This document shows, one piece after another, positions 15,263 to 20,870 of a stretch of 20,870 nucleotides of DNA (position 1 is its first letter; each line of letters starts with the position of its first letter). A program made the position numbers and the translations under genes. Origin of the DNA: CAZWRK01 sp964635875. GTDB taxonomy: Bacteria; Pseudomonadota; Gammaproteobacteria; Burkholderiales; Aquaspirillaceae. The stretch covers positions 1-20,870 of the forward strand of contig CAZWRK010000068.1 in the NCBI GenBank assembly GCA_964635875.1, given 5' to 3'. The notes under the pieces are model-generated. The model was not told the origin of the DNA, searched no databases, and saw only the letters and a program-made list of their open reading frames with translations.

Positions 15263-17687
15263 AAGCGTCGAGCCGGCCGCCTGGCCGGAAGCTGCCACCG
15301 TCGTCTGGTTGCTTCGCCGCAGCCTGAGATGCCGCGTGCATGGCAAGCTCTTTCTCCTGCGCCATCTTCATGGTCGCGAGTTCGCGCTCCTGATCCATGC
15401 GCATCAGGGCGAGTTCTCGCTCCTGCTCGAGACGCATGGTCGCGAGCTTCTGCTCACCATCGAGCTTAATGGCGGCAATCTGCTGCTCGCTCTCGGCCTT
15501 CACGAGGGCAATCTCGCGGGCAATCTCGGCATCCCGTTCGCCGCGCTGTGCTTTCAATTGCGCTTCAAGCTCGGCAATGCGCTGGCTGCCCTGCAGTTGT
15601 GCCGCCGTCTTCTGCGTCTCCAACTGGTGCTGAGCTGCCGCGAGCTGCTGCTTGCCCTGCATGTCGGCCTGCGCAAGCTGCATCTTGCCCTGCGCCTCGA
15701 CCGTCTTCGGGTCCGGCCCCTTCGGCGGCGGCTGCCAGCCGGACGGGATCTCCTTGAAGAACACGCCAGGGTTTCTTTCGCCCATGACCTCGGCCATACG
15801 GGCAAGCGTCGTGCGATACTCGGGCAAACCGCAGATTGGGTTGTCGAGGCCGCCCTCTTTCAGCAGTTGCTCCTGCTTCGCAGCAATGCCGTTGAGATAG
15901 GCTAGCTTCTTCTCGCGGTTTTCGGCCGCCATGCCGACGTGAACCGAGACGGTCATCTCATCGGACCATCGGCGGGGGTCCGCCATGATGGCCTTGCCCT
16001 TGACCTTGACCTGGCGAGCCGCGTCTTGGTTCGTCACGATGAGGCGGAGCAGCTTCTCGAATGCCTCTTGCAGCCCGAGCCCGAGCCAGCGGGCCACCAT
16101 CTCGATGCGTGCGTTAGCCGCCGACTGCAGACTCTCGATGCCCTTGGCCGTGTCGGTGATGGCCTGCGGCTGGATGCCCATCGCATGACGGTTGACGCCT
16201 GACGCCTCCTCGGAGCGTCGGTCCCAGTATTCGATGGCCTGGAAGGCGGGCGCCGTTACATCCGGCGTTGCCAGGATATAAGCGAGCTCGTTCGGGTTGC
16301 CGTCGACCGGGATCACATCGCCGACGTCATGGTCAAGCAGGCGGTCGAACAGGGTTGCGTCGTTACCGCCAGCCTTACGGTTGATCAGCATCCGCGGCGC
16401 GAGGCTCTGCGTCAGGCCGTCCATGGCCTTGCGGGTGATGACGGTTCGAATTTTCTGGATATCGATGATGGTGTCAGCGAGCGACCGACCGATGAGGCGG
16501 TGCGCAACACGGATCGGGGACCACACCACAAACTCGGATTCAGGCGCCCGCTCGTTCTCGAGGATGGTTGAGCCGACCCGCACGACGCGGCGCAGTTCAA
16601 CGATGCCGTCTCCGTCAAAGTCGACGTTGACGTACTCGACATGGAGCTTGACCTTGCGGCGTCCCTCCTCGCGCGAGGCCTGGCGCCGGCCGGAATCCGG
16701 CTCATCCGGGAATCGCGACTGAATGCGGACGTCGGCGACCTGATCCGTCTCGAGATCCTTGGCGCCCCAATCGCCGGACGGGTCGAGATCGTAAGCCTTC
16801 TCTGGATACTGGCGCAGGACGTCGATCATGTAGCGATCAAACACCCCGCCGTGGTAGTCGGCATCTTCGATCGACTTTGCGCGCCGGCTGACGCGAAAGT
16901 TCTCCGGAGGAAAGCATTCGATGCGGGCGCGGCCGACGCGGGGCGTCTTCTGCACGATAATGGAGAACGTCTTCAACGGCAGCGCCGGGCCGCCAGGCAG
17001 GCCAGGCAGCATACCGCCAGCGCCCTGCGGCTGCGCCAGGAGGCCAGGCAGCGGCGCTGGCTGTGGCCCCGCCACGACTGGAAGCGCTGGCGCCAATGGC
17101 GCCATTGGCTCCGTGGCCTCTGGCATCTCAGGTGCGCCGTCTTCGCCGTCCTCTGGCGCCAATGGCGCGTCTGCCTCTGCGCCATCCTCCTGCATTTCGA
17201 GGATATCGTATTCGGGATCGGACAAATACCGCTGCAGTTGGTCGGCGGTCAGGCCCTCGATCAGCCGCGGCGGCTTCGGAGACGGCGGCTCCCAGTACAT
17301 GCGCAGGATGCCCACCCTCTGCAGGAGCGCATCGAACGCGAAGTCATGCAGGTTGCTGTCGCCCTTGTTGTCCTTGAACCAGACGTGCCGCAGGTAGTCG
17401 GCGGCTTCCTTCAAGTTCGGGTCGTTGTCGGGCAGGCCGTTGTCATCGCAGGTAATGAGATCATCCGATGACGCGAACGTCCGCATGAGCATCGGCATAA
17501 TCCAATTGATCGTGTCCTCAATGTCATGGGTCACGACCTTGGAGCGGTTCGGAACCTCGTCGCCGTAGGGGCGGGCGTGAAAGCGGTCCATGGCGTCGGA
17601 CTGCGCGATGGCAAGTTCCGACGTGTAGTAAGACGCAGCGTCCGTCTCCTCTTCCTTCAGGATTTTGAGGAGTGTCGGCTCGTCCAT
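15261..17687 (-). CDS. Portal protein
   Basis: An 808-residue protein from ATG 17687, which has GCGGAG four bases upstream. A TTG at 17714 overlapping the terminase stop (TTGA) would add nine residues. The N-terminus (DEPTLLKILKEEETDAASYY, then RSKVVTHDIEDTINWIMPMLM) is characteristic of podovirus head-tail connector/portal proteins, as are FPPENFRVSRRAKSIEDADYHGG-type sequences after the insert and DRRSEEASGVNRHAMGIQ in the stem/clip region. Residues 165-238 are an Ala/Pro/Glu-rich low-complexity insert. Residues 718-783 are six 11-residue repeats forming a long helix, the expected place of the portal barrel. The dodecameric ring would sit at one vertex and bind TerL and adaptor. It is longer than the P22 portal (725 residues), partly because of the insert. 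Confidence 0.88.
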   Translation of the reverse strand: MDEPTLLKILKEEETDAASYYTSELAIAQSDAMDRFHARPYGDEVPNRSKVVTHDIEDTINWIMPMLMRTFASSDDLITCDDNGLPDNDPNLKEAADYLRHVWFKDNKGDSNLHDFAFDALLQRVGILRMYWEPPSPKPPRLIEGLTADQLQRYLSDPEYDILEMQEDGAEADAPLAPEDGEDGAPEMPEATEPMAPLAPALPVVAGPQPAPLPGLLAQPQGAGGMLPGLPGGPALPLKTFSIIVQKTPRVGRARIECFPPENFRVSRRAKSIEDADYHGGVFDRYMIDVLRQYPEKAYDLDPSGDWGAKDLETDQVADVRIQSRFPDEPDSGRRQASREEGRRKVKLHVEYVNVDFDGDGIVELRRVVRVGSTILENERAPESEFVVWSPIRVAHRLIGRSLADTIIDIQKIRTVITRKAMDGLTQSLAPRMLINRKAGGNDATLFDRLLDHDVGDVIPVDGNPNELAYILATPDVTAPAFQAIEYWDRRSEEASGVNRHAMGIQPQAITDTAKGIESLQSAANARIEMVARWLGLGLQEAFEKLLRLIVTNQDAARQVKVKGKAIMADPRRWSDEMTVSVHVGMAAENREKKLAYLNGIAAKQEQLLKEGGLDNPICGLPEYRTTLARMAEVMGERNPGVFFKEIPSGWQPPPKGPDPKTVEAQGKMQLAQADMQGKQQLAAAQHQLETQKTAAQLQGSQRIAELEAQLKAQRGERDAEIAREIALVKAESEQQIAAIKLDGEQKLATMRLEQERELALMRMDQERELATMKMAQEKELAMHAASQAAAKQPDDGGSFRPGGRLDA
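15339..15536 (-). repeat. Six 33-nt (11-residue) repeats in the portal gene
   Basis: Tandem units of 33 nt code for hendecads such as MRLEQERELAL, MRMDQERELAT and MKMAQEKELAM. Older, more diverged units lie before them (IKLDGEQKLAT, VKAESEQQIAA, RDAEIAREIAL). Period 11 with hydrophobic residues at fixed places is the mark of a straight or right-handed coiled coil. Confidence 0.75.
16974..17195 (-). repeat. Low-complexity Ala/Pro/acidic insert in the portal gene
   Basis: Codes for portal residues 165-238, rich in Ala, Pro, Gly, Glu and Leu (for example PLAPEDGEDGAPEMPEATE). At the DNA level it carries a 15-nt direct repeat, CTGGCGCCAATGGCG, at 17087-17101 and 17153-17167 on the plus strand. 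It also has an 18-bp perfect palindrome at 17092-17109. Confidence 0.65.
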
Positions 17688-17710
17688 GGGGCTCCGCTTG
17701 GGGGATGCAG

Positions 17711-18445
17711 TCAAGCCACGGTCCCCAGGCGGGCGCGGCGCTCGTGGCTGCGCTCGACAGGCTTCGTCGTCGCCTCTCGAAGCATCATCACGGCGTATCT
17801 GGTCGCACTCATCAGGTCGTCAACTTCCTTCACGATCTTCCCGTCTTTGCGGTGGTAGGTGCGGAACTCGGAGAACCAGTCATTGAGCCCGGCGAAGACC
17901 TTGAACCGGCCCGTTCGCATGCGCTCAAGCATGTCCATAATCCCGGCCTCAACGCCGTTTCCGCCCTCTTCGTGGCTGGCCTGTTCGTCCAGCATGTTGA
18001 GGCCGGCGCTGCGGTATTGATCGGCGAGCTGCAGGCCCGAACCCTTATCGCTCTGGAGACCGTCATGCGGCCAGGCGACAGGTATCCACTTCCCCCACGC
18101 GAGCACAGCCGCGGCATGAACGACAGGAACCTCCTTCGACTTGCGATAGCAGTGCGTGACGTAAACGCAGTCTGCGTCGCGGTCCCATGCTATGCGCGCC
18201 GCAGCTGTCGGATGGTCCCAGCCAAAGTCGAGACCGACGATCTGCACCCAGTGGCGCGGTATCTCGCGCGGCTCGCAGGTGATCTCAGATTCAGCGATCG
18301 GGAACACGGCACCAGAGCCGAGCATGGGAATGCCCTTCGACCGGGCTTCGCGCTCATGCTCAGGGAACGCGGCGAGGAGTTCTGCCTTTTGCTTGGCGCT
18401 GAGATGCGGAACGTCATCCCAGCCGGCTTGCACACAGAATGGCAA
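17711..18445 (-). CDS. terL: Terminase large subunit, C-terminal nuclease part (separate frame)
   Basis: A 244-residue open frame from TTG 18445, the only usual start codon in this frame; the frame itself stays open back to 18553. It starts with the conserved AGWDDVPHLS and FPEHEREARSKGIPMLGSGAVFP, then the RNase H-like nuclease: VQIVGLDFGWDHPTAA (first catalytic Asp, D73), AWPHDGLQSDKGSG (D128) and VDDLMSATRYAVMML (D209/D210). These residues would cut concatemeric DNA at headful or site-specific ends. The ATPase half lies upstream in another frame, so on its own this is a half-enzyme. Joining the two by removing one base gives 500 residues, the usual size for this family. No convincing ribosome binding site precedes the TTG, which argues against a deliberate separate gene. 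Confidence 0.85.
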   Translation of the reverse strand: MPFCVQAGWDDVPHLSAKQKAELLAAFPEHEREARSKGIPMLGSGAVFPIAESEITCEPREIPRHWVQIVGLDFGWDHPTAAARIAWDRDADCVYVTHCYRKSKEVPVVHAAAVLAWGKWIPVAWPHDGLQSDKGSGLQLADQYRSAGLNMLDEQASHEEGGNGVEAGIMDMLERMRTGRFKVFAGLNDWFSEFRTYHRKDGKIVKEVDDLMSATRYAVMMLREATTKPVERSHERRARLGTVA

Positions 18446-18467
18446 TTTTATTTCTATCCACTCGGAG

Positions 18468-19214
18468 CTAGTGGGAACCGTTTTGCGCGTTCGAGTACCC
18501 GAGGAACTTCCGGACCACGTCAGTTGCGCCTTCCAAAGGCGTGAACGTCGCGATCAAGTGCCCGTTGAGCGTCATCAAGCGCGTGATGCATTCCGTGTAG
18601 ACGTCCGGCGGGCATTCCTCGTCGAGCCAGATGAAGTGCTTAGCCGTGCCCTGGAACTTCTTGCGACCCTGGTCGTAACTCTTAAACCCCAGCTTACTCA
18701 CACCGCCGGACACGTGCTTGACCCGCATTGTGTCGAATGCACCGGCAATGCCGCGTTTCGCGGTTGGCGTGCCAAGGATCAGATCGCCAGGGATCATTCC
18801 AGTCCCGATATCACCTTCGCCACCCTCGCCACCGATGCCGGTCAAAGCGAACTGGATGACGTCGCGCGTCGTCTCGGATGTGTCACCAGCGGCCCATGAG
18901 TCCGTTGGCTCGTCAAAGCGCTTGCCTTCCCACCAATCAGGATAAATCCCGGTCAGGTGGCACGTCGCCTCGTAGGCACCAACACCCCACGTCTTACCGA
19001 CGCGGTTCGCGGCGATCATGGCGCGTTCCCAATCGGTTGCGCCTGCCGCGAAGAACTGCATGTGTTTCGGGTAGAGTTCTCGCCGCAATGGACCCGTTTC
19101 AGGGTACATCGCATAGAACCTACGCCGCTTCGCCCTTCGCTCCTTCTCTTCCAGAAGGCTGATCAGCTCCCGTTTTTCCGAGGAGCTGAGCGAGGCGAGA
19201 TTCAAGCTGGTCAT
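18468..19214 (-). CDS. terL: Terminase large subunit, N-terminal ATPase part
   Basis: A 248-residue open frame from ATG 19214, ending at TAG 18468-18470. Residues 1-60 carry the leading helix of this terminase family (SEKRELISLLEEKERRAKRR, then GPLRRELYPKHMQFFAAGA). The ATPase core has a Walker A-type AANRVGKT (68-75), a Walker B FIWLDEE (194-200) and the coupling motif TFTPLEG (223-229). The conserved sequence continues to DVVRKFLGY and then breaks off into SNAQNGSH. The rest of the enzyme follows in the +1 frame. The ATG lies 95 nt inside the small terminase gene, and keeping this start preserves the family N-terminus. It is the motor part that drives DNA into the procapsid. Confidence 0.88.
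   Translation of the reverse strand: MTSLNLASLSSSEKRELISLLEEKERRAKRRRFYAMYPETGPLRRELYPKHMQFFAAGATDWERAMIAANRVGKTWGVGAYEATCHLTGIYPDWWEGKRFDEPTDSWAAGDTSETTRDVIQFALTGIGGEGGEGDIGTGMIPGDLILGTPTAKRGIAGAFDTMRVKHVSGGVSKLGFKSYDQGRKKFQGTAKHFIWLDEECPPDVYTECITRLMTLNGHLIATFTPLEGATDVVRKFLGYSNAQNGSH
18470..18500 (-). other. Probable frame change site inside terL
   Basis: Both frames are open here: the ATPase frame reads to TAG 18468 and the nuclease frame is open from 18553. Family similarity in the first frame holds to about 18498. In the second it is clear from about 18436. A +1 shift, or one extra base, is therefore needed in this interval. Candidate places are the AAAA run in GCGCAAAACGG (minus strand, about 18486-18480) and the GGTTCCCAC just before the TAG. 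Programmed shift, mutation and sequencing error all fit. Confidence 0.7.
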
Positions 19215-19575
19215 CGGTAAGCTCGATCCTCACGTCTGCGTCGAGCTGCAATCTGTCGCCATAGGTCTTGGGCTTCAGCTTTGAAGCCGCCCACTTGCGA
19301 GCGTCGATGCGCACGCGAGCCTTGTTCGGGTCAGGCTCGGTGTCGGCGATCTCGATTATTTCCTCCGCGTGCCAGTCCGCTTGCTCCTCGCGTGCGCGCG
19401 CGTACATCGCTTGAAACTCGGCATCTTCCGCCCGCCACGCGATAACGGTCGAATATCCTGGCATCCCATCATCTTCGCAGATGCGTATAAGCGGCCTGCC
19501 AAGGGCCAGTTCGCGGCAGATTGTCATCTGTGCCGCGAGTTTCTTTGTCTGTGTCCACTCTACGGGTCGGGCCAT
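19120..19575 (-). CDS. terS: Terminase small subunit (Sf6 gp1-like)
   Basis: A 151-residue protein starting at ATG 19575, four bases after the TAA of the upstream gene. Residues 15-50 form a helix-turn-helix (TICRELALGRPLIRICEDDG, then TVIAWRAEDAEF) that would recognise the packaging site. Residues 55-80 are the helical oligomerisation part (MYARAREEQADWHAEEIIEI). Residues 89-107 contain RIDARKWAASKLKPKTYGD, a hallmark of the Sf6-type small terminase family. The C-terminal 30 residues, an acidic helix plus a Gly-rich tail, are coded in the region shared with terL. The ring-shaped oligomer would bind DNA and hand it to TerL. The ribosome binding site is weak, so translational coupling to the upstream gene is likely. 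Confidence 0.88.
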   Translation of the reverse strand: MARPVEWTQTKKLAAQMTICRELALGRPLIRICEDDGMPGYSTVIAWRAEDAEFQAMYARAREEQADWHAEEIIEIADTEPDPNKARVRIDARKWAASKLKPKTYGDRLQLDADVRIELTDDQLESRLAQLLGKTGADQPSGREGAKGEAA

Positions 19576-19579
19576 GGTG

Positions 19580-20554
19580 TTAAATTGCGGCTCCCGCCAT
19601 ACCGTTTGCCTTCCTCATGTCATAGGCACGCATCACAGCGGTGAGGGTGTCCCCGATGTCGAAAGAACCGGCAGGCTTATCTTCGGAATTGGTGTCGTCC
19701 TCGGGACGGCGGCGCCCGAACTGATGGAAGCCTAGGAAATTGAAGATCGTCCCGAGGAACGTGCTGAGCAGGGAGACATATGCACCCATGCCGATGTTCG
19801 CCCACTGGACGGCGGTAGCCGCAGGCGCAAGCGAGCCAGTTGCCATGGTGGCGATGAGGCCGGCTTGGTTGGCGGCCAAGCTCTCGCCTTCCTTGGTGAT
19901 GCCGGCCACCTTCATGGCCTCGGCATACTGAGCCTTCACCTGCTTGATCTCATCAGCAGTGGCGATGCGGTCAGCGGCGATGGCCTGCTCGGCACGGAGC
20001 GAAGCAGCCGCGGACTTGAAGTCCTCGCAGCGCTTCTTGCACCCGCCACGGCTGGTCTCATAGGCGACTTTGCCCTCGGCGTCCTTGATGCGGGGCTCGT
20101 AGCTCTCAGGCGTGCCATAGGACTTCGACCAGTCGTACTTGGCTTCCAGCCGAGCAAGCTCACGCTTCAGCACGTTGACATTCTCCCCGCTGTTGTCGTG
20201 GCGGGTGGTCTGAAGGCGGGCGGCGGCGATGTCGTTGGAACGGTGGCCGGTCTGAAACGCGATGTGAGAGCCGAGCTCGCCAACAGCGGCCAAGGCGAAG
20301 AACGCTCCGAGCCCCGCGGCCAGTGCCGTTTCGCCTGACTTCCAAGCGGTGTCGACGAAATTGAGCAGGATGGCGACGGCGACCGTCAGAGCGGCGAACA
20401 CGCCGGCGAGGACAACAGACGCAAGCAAGCTCTCTCCGCCCATGTACCAGCCAGCGGTGCCCGACATGACGGCACCGAAGAACGTGAACACCCGGCCGAG
20501 GTGGCGGGCTATTTTCTGCAGTTCATCGAGGGATGCGGAAGGTGATGCGTGCAT
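19580..20554 (-). CDS. Membrane protein with four predicted helices and a central coiled coil
   Basis: A 324-residue protein starting at ATG 20554, nine bases after AAGGAG. I see three hydrophobic helices near the N-terminus (about residues 21-40, 42-66, 76-98). A hydrophilic helical stretch follows at 105-225 with coiled-coil character (VLKRELARLEAKYDW, then ASLRAEQAIAADRIATADEIKQVKAQYAEAM). A fourth hydrophobic segment lies at 250-276, and the tail is charged. A Cys pair (GGCKKRCEDF, residues 172 and 176) lies in the soluble part. It does not match a holin or spanin that I recognise. It could act in lysis, in membrane-linked superinfection control or as a host-membrane anchor, all speculative. 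The gene directly precedes terS. Confidence 0.75.
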   Translation of the reverse strand: MHASPSASLDELQKIARHLGRVFTFFGAVMSGTAGWYMGGESLLASVVLAGVFAALTVAVAILLNFVDTAWKSGETALAAGLGAFFALAAVGELGSHIAFQTGHRSNDIAAARLQTTRHDNSGENVNVLKRELARLEAKYDWSKSYGTPESYEPRIKDAEGKVAYETSRGGCKKRCEDFKSAAASLRAEQAIAADRIATADEIKQVKAQYAEAMKVAGITKEGESLAANQAGLIATMATGSLAPAATAVQWANIGMGAYVSLLSTFLGTIFNFLGFHQFGRRRPEDDTNSEDKPAGSFDIGDTLTAVMRAYDMRKANGMAGAAI

Positions 20555-20563
20555 GTCGTTTAT

Positions 20564-20569
20564 CTCCTT
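20564..20569 (-). promoter_or_regulatory. Ribosome binding site for the membrane protein gene
   Basis: AAGGAG on the minus strand, nine bases before ATG 20554, inside the 30-nt gap after the upstream small gene. It supports the chosen start. Confidence 0.6.
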
Positions 20570-20584
20570 GGGGCGGAGACGCTG

Positions 20585-20785
20585 TTACGCAGCGAGGCGG
20601 TAGAGGTAGAGGTCGACGACCTCGCCGTCTGGCGGGTCCGGATCGTCTCTGGGGTCTGGGTCGCCTGGGCGCCAGCCCTGCATGAGCAGTGTCAGACAGG
20701 CGAGAGACCTGGCTGCGTCGTCGTCTGTCGGGGCCATGGATTCTAGGCGCCGGACGTGGGCGTCGTAGTGATCTGTCAGCGTCAT
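20585..20785 (-). CDS. Hypothetical small acidic protein
   Basis: A 66-residue protein starting at ATG 20785 in an ATGA overlap with the stop of the upstream gene. The N-terminal half is helical (LTDHYDAHVRRLESM, then DDDAARSLACLTLLMQGW). The second half is Pro/Asp-rich (GDPDPRDDPDPPDGE) and ends VVDLYLYRLAA. No family is recognised. The ATGA coupling and the tight spacing to the downstream gene favour a real gene over the overlapping Arg/Ser-rich frame at 20523-20843. Confidence 0.6.
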   Translation of the reverse strand: MTLTDHYDAHVRRLESMAPTDDDAARSLACLTLLMQGWRPGDPDPRDDPDPPDGEVVDLYLYRLAA

Positions 20786-20870
20786 GGGAGGCCGTTTCGG
20801 TGCACGTCTTTGATCGTGTCGAGGATGTACAGGAACAGGACAATGAGCACCGCGACGGCTACAATGCCCA
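20782..20870 (-). CDS. Small membrane protein, C-terminal end only
   Basis: The last 28 codons of a gene that starts beyond the right edge. They read GIVAVAVLIVLFLYILDTIK and then a short polar end DVHRNGLP, with TGA at 20784-20782. The first 18 residues are strongly hydrophobic and look like a C-terminal membrane helix. The stop overlaps the next start as ATGA. With so little sequence the role cannot be told; a small holin-like or anchor protein is possible. Confidence 0.6.
   Translation of the reverse strand, partial: GIVAVAVLIVLFLYILDTIKDVHRNGLP

Noticed and set aside
17711..17840. DLMS in the terminase nuclease part (VDDLMSATRY) as another tag
   Set aside because: This is the conserved catalytic-domain motif of the terminase family, so the match to the ejection-protein tag is coincidental.
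18446..18500. Intein, intron or homing endonuclease remnant splitting terL
   Set aside because: The halves are separated by only 22 nt and overlap as open frames, so there is no room for an inserted element; a one-base shift explains the break.
20523..20843. 106-codon minus-strand frame
   Set aside because: Ser/Arg/Pro-rich shadow overlapping the 66-residue gene that has an ATGA-coupled start.
1..20870. tRNA genes, CRISPR arrays, insertion sequences, attachment sites
   Set aside because: No cloverleaf-like sequence, regularly spaced repeats, transposase or integrase was noticed. The window is filled with virion genes.

Overview
The window is the packaging, head, tail and DNA-ejection block of a podovirus-like tailed phage or prophage. 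I count 24 coding features (22 complete, one cut at each edge), and all lie on the minus strand. Read in the direction of transcription the block runs from the right edge (20870) to the left edge (1). The base composition is GC-rich by eye. Protein signatures (a terminase of the LDFGWDHP / HDGLQxDKGSG type, a spike-base-like protein of the kind known from the Rhodobacter gene transfer agent) make an alphaproteobacterial host plausible, but this is inference. No integrase, replication gene, tRNA or host gene is visible, so lytic phage and prophage cannot be told apart.

Layout in transcription order. (i) 20870-19580: tail end of a single-pass membrane protein, a small unknown acidic protein, and a four-helix membrane protein with a coiled coil. 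(ii) 19575-17711: small terminase, then the large terminase split between two reading frames. The ATPase half and the nuclease half are separated by a +1 shift near 18470-18500. (iii) 17687-12676: portal with a C-terminal 11-residue-repeat helix, spike-base-like protein, small helical protein, scaffold, and a major capsid protein of the SU10 (DUF5309) type. (iv) 12612-8508: AT-hook protein, small conserved protein, head-tail adaptor, P22 gp10/nozzle-like tail hub, a small beta-rich protein, a GNAT-like protein and a Gly/Met-rich protein. (v) 8495-247: a putative internal virion protein, a cell-wall hydrolase fused to an internal virion protein, and three likely ejection proteins that share short N-terminal tags. 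(vi) the left edge: start of a holin-like membrane protein.

The genes are almost gapless: most junctions are 0-12 nt gaps or 4-8 nt overlaps, several with the stop codon inside or next to the next ribosome binding site. The longest non-coding stretch is only 63 nt (12613-12675), just after the capsid gene, and holds a terminator-like hairpin. No stretch over 300 nt lacks a gene. TerS/TerL would pump DNA through the portal into a scaffold-built capsid. Adaptor and nozzle would close the vertex, and the hydrolase and ejection proteins would carry the DNA through the envelope.

The points most worth a second look are the frame-split terminase, the DLM(S) and DNxFAHL tag motifs of the ejection proteins, the hendecad repeat of the portal, and the hydrolase fusion with a possible internal start.
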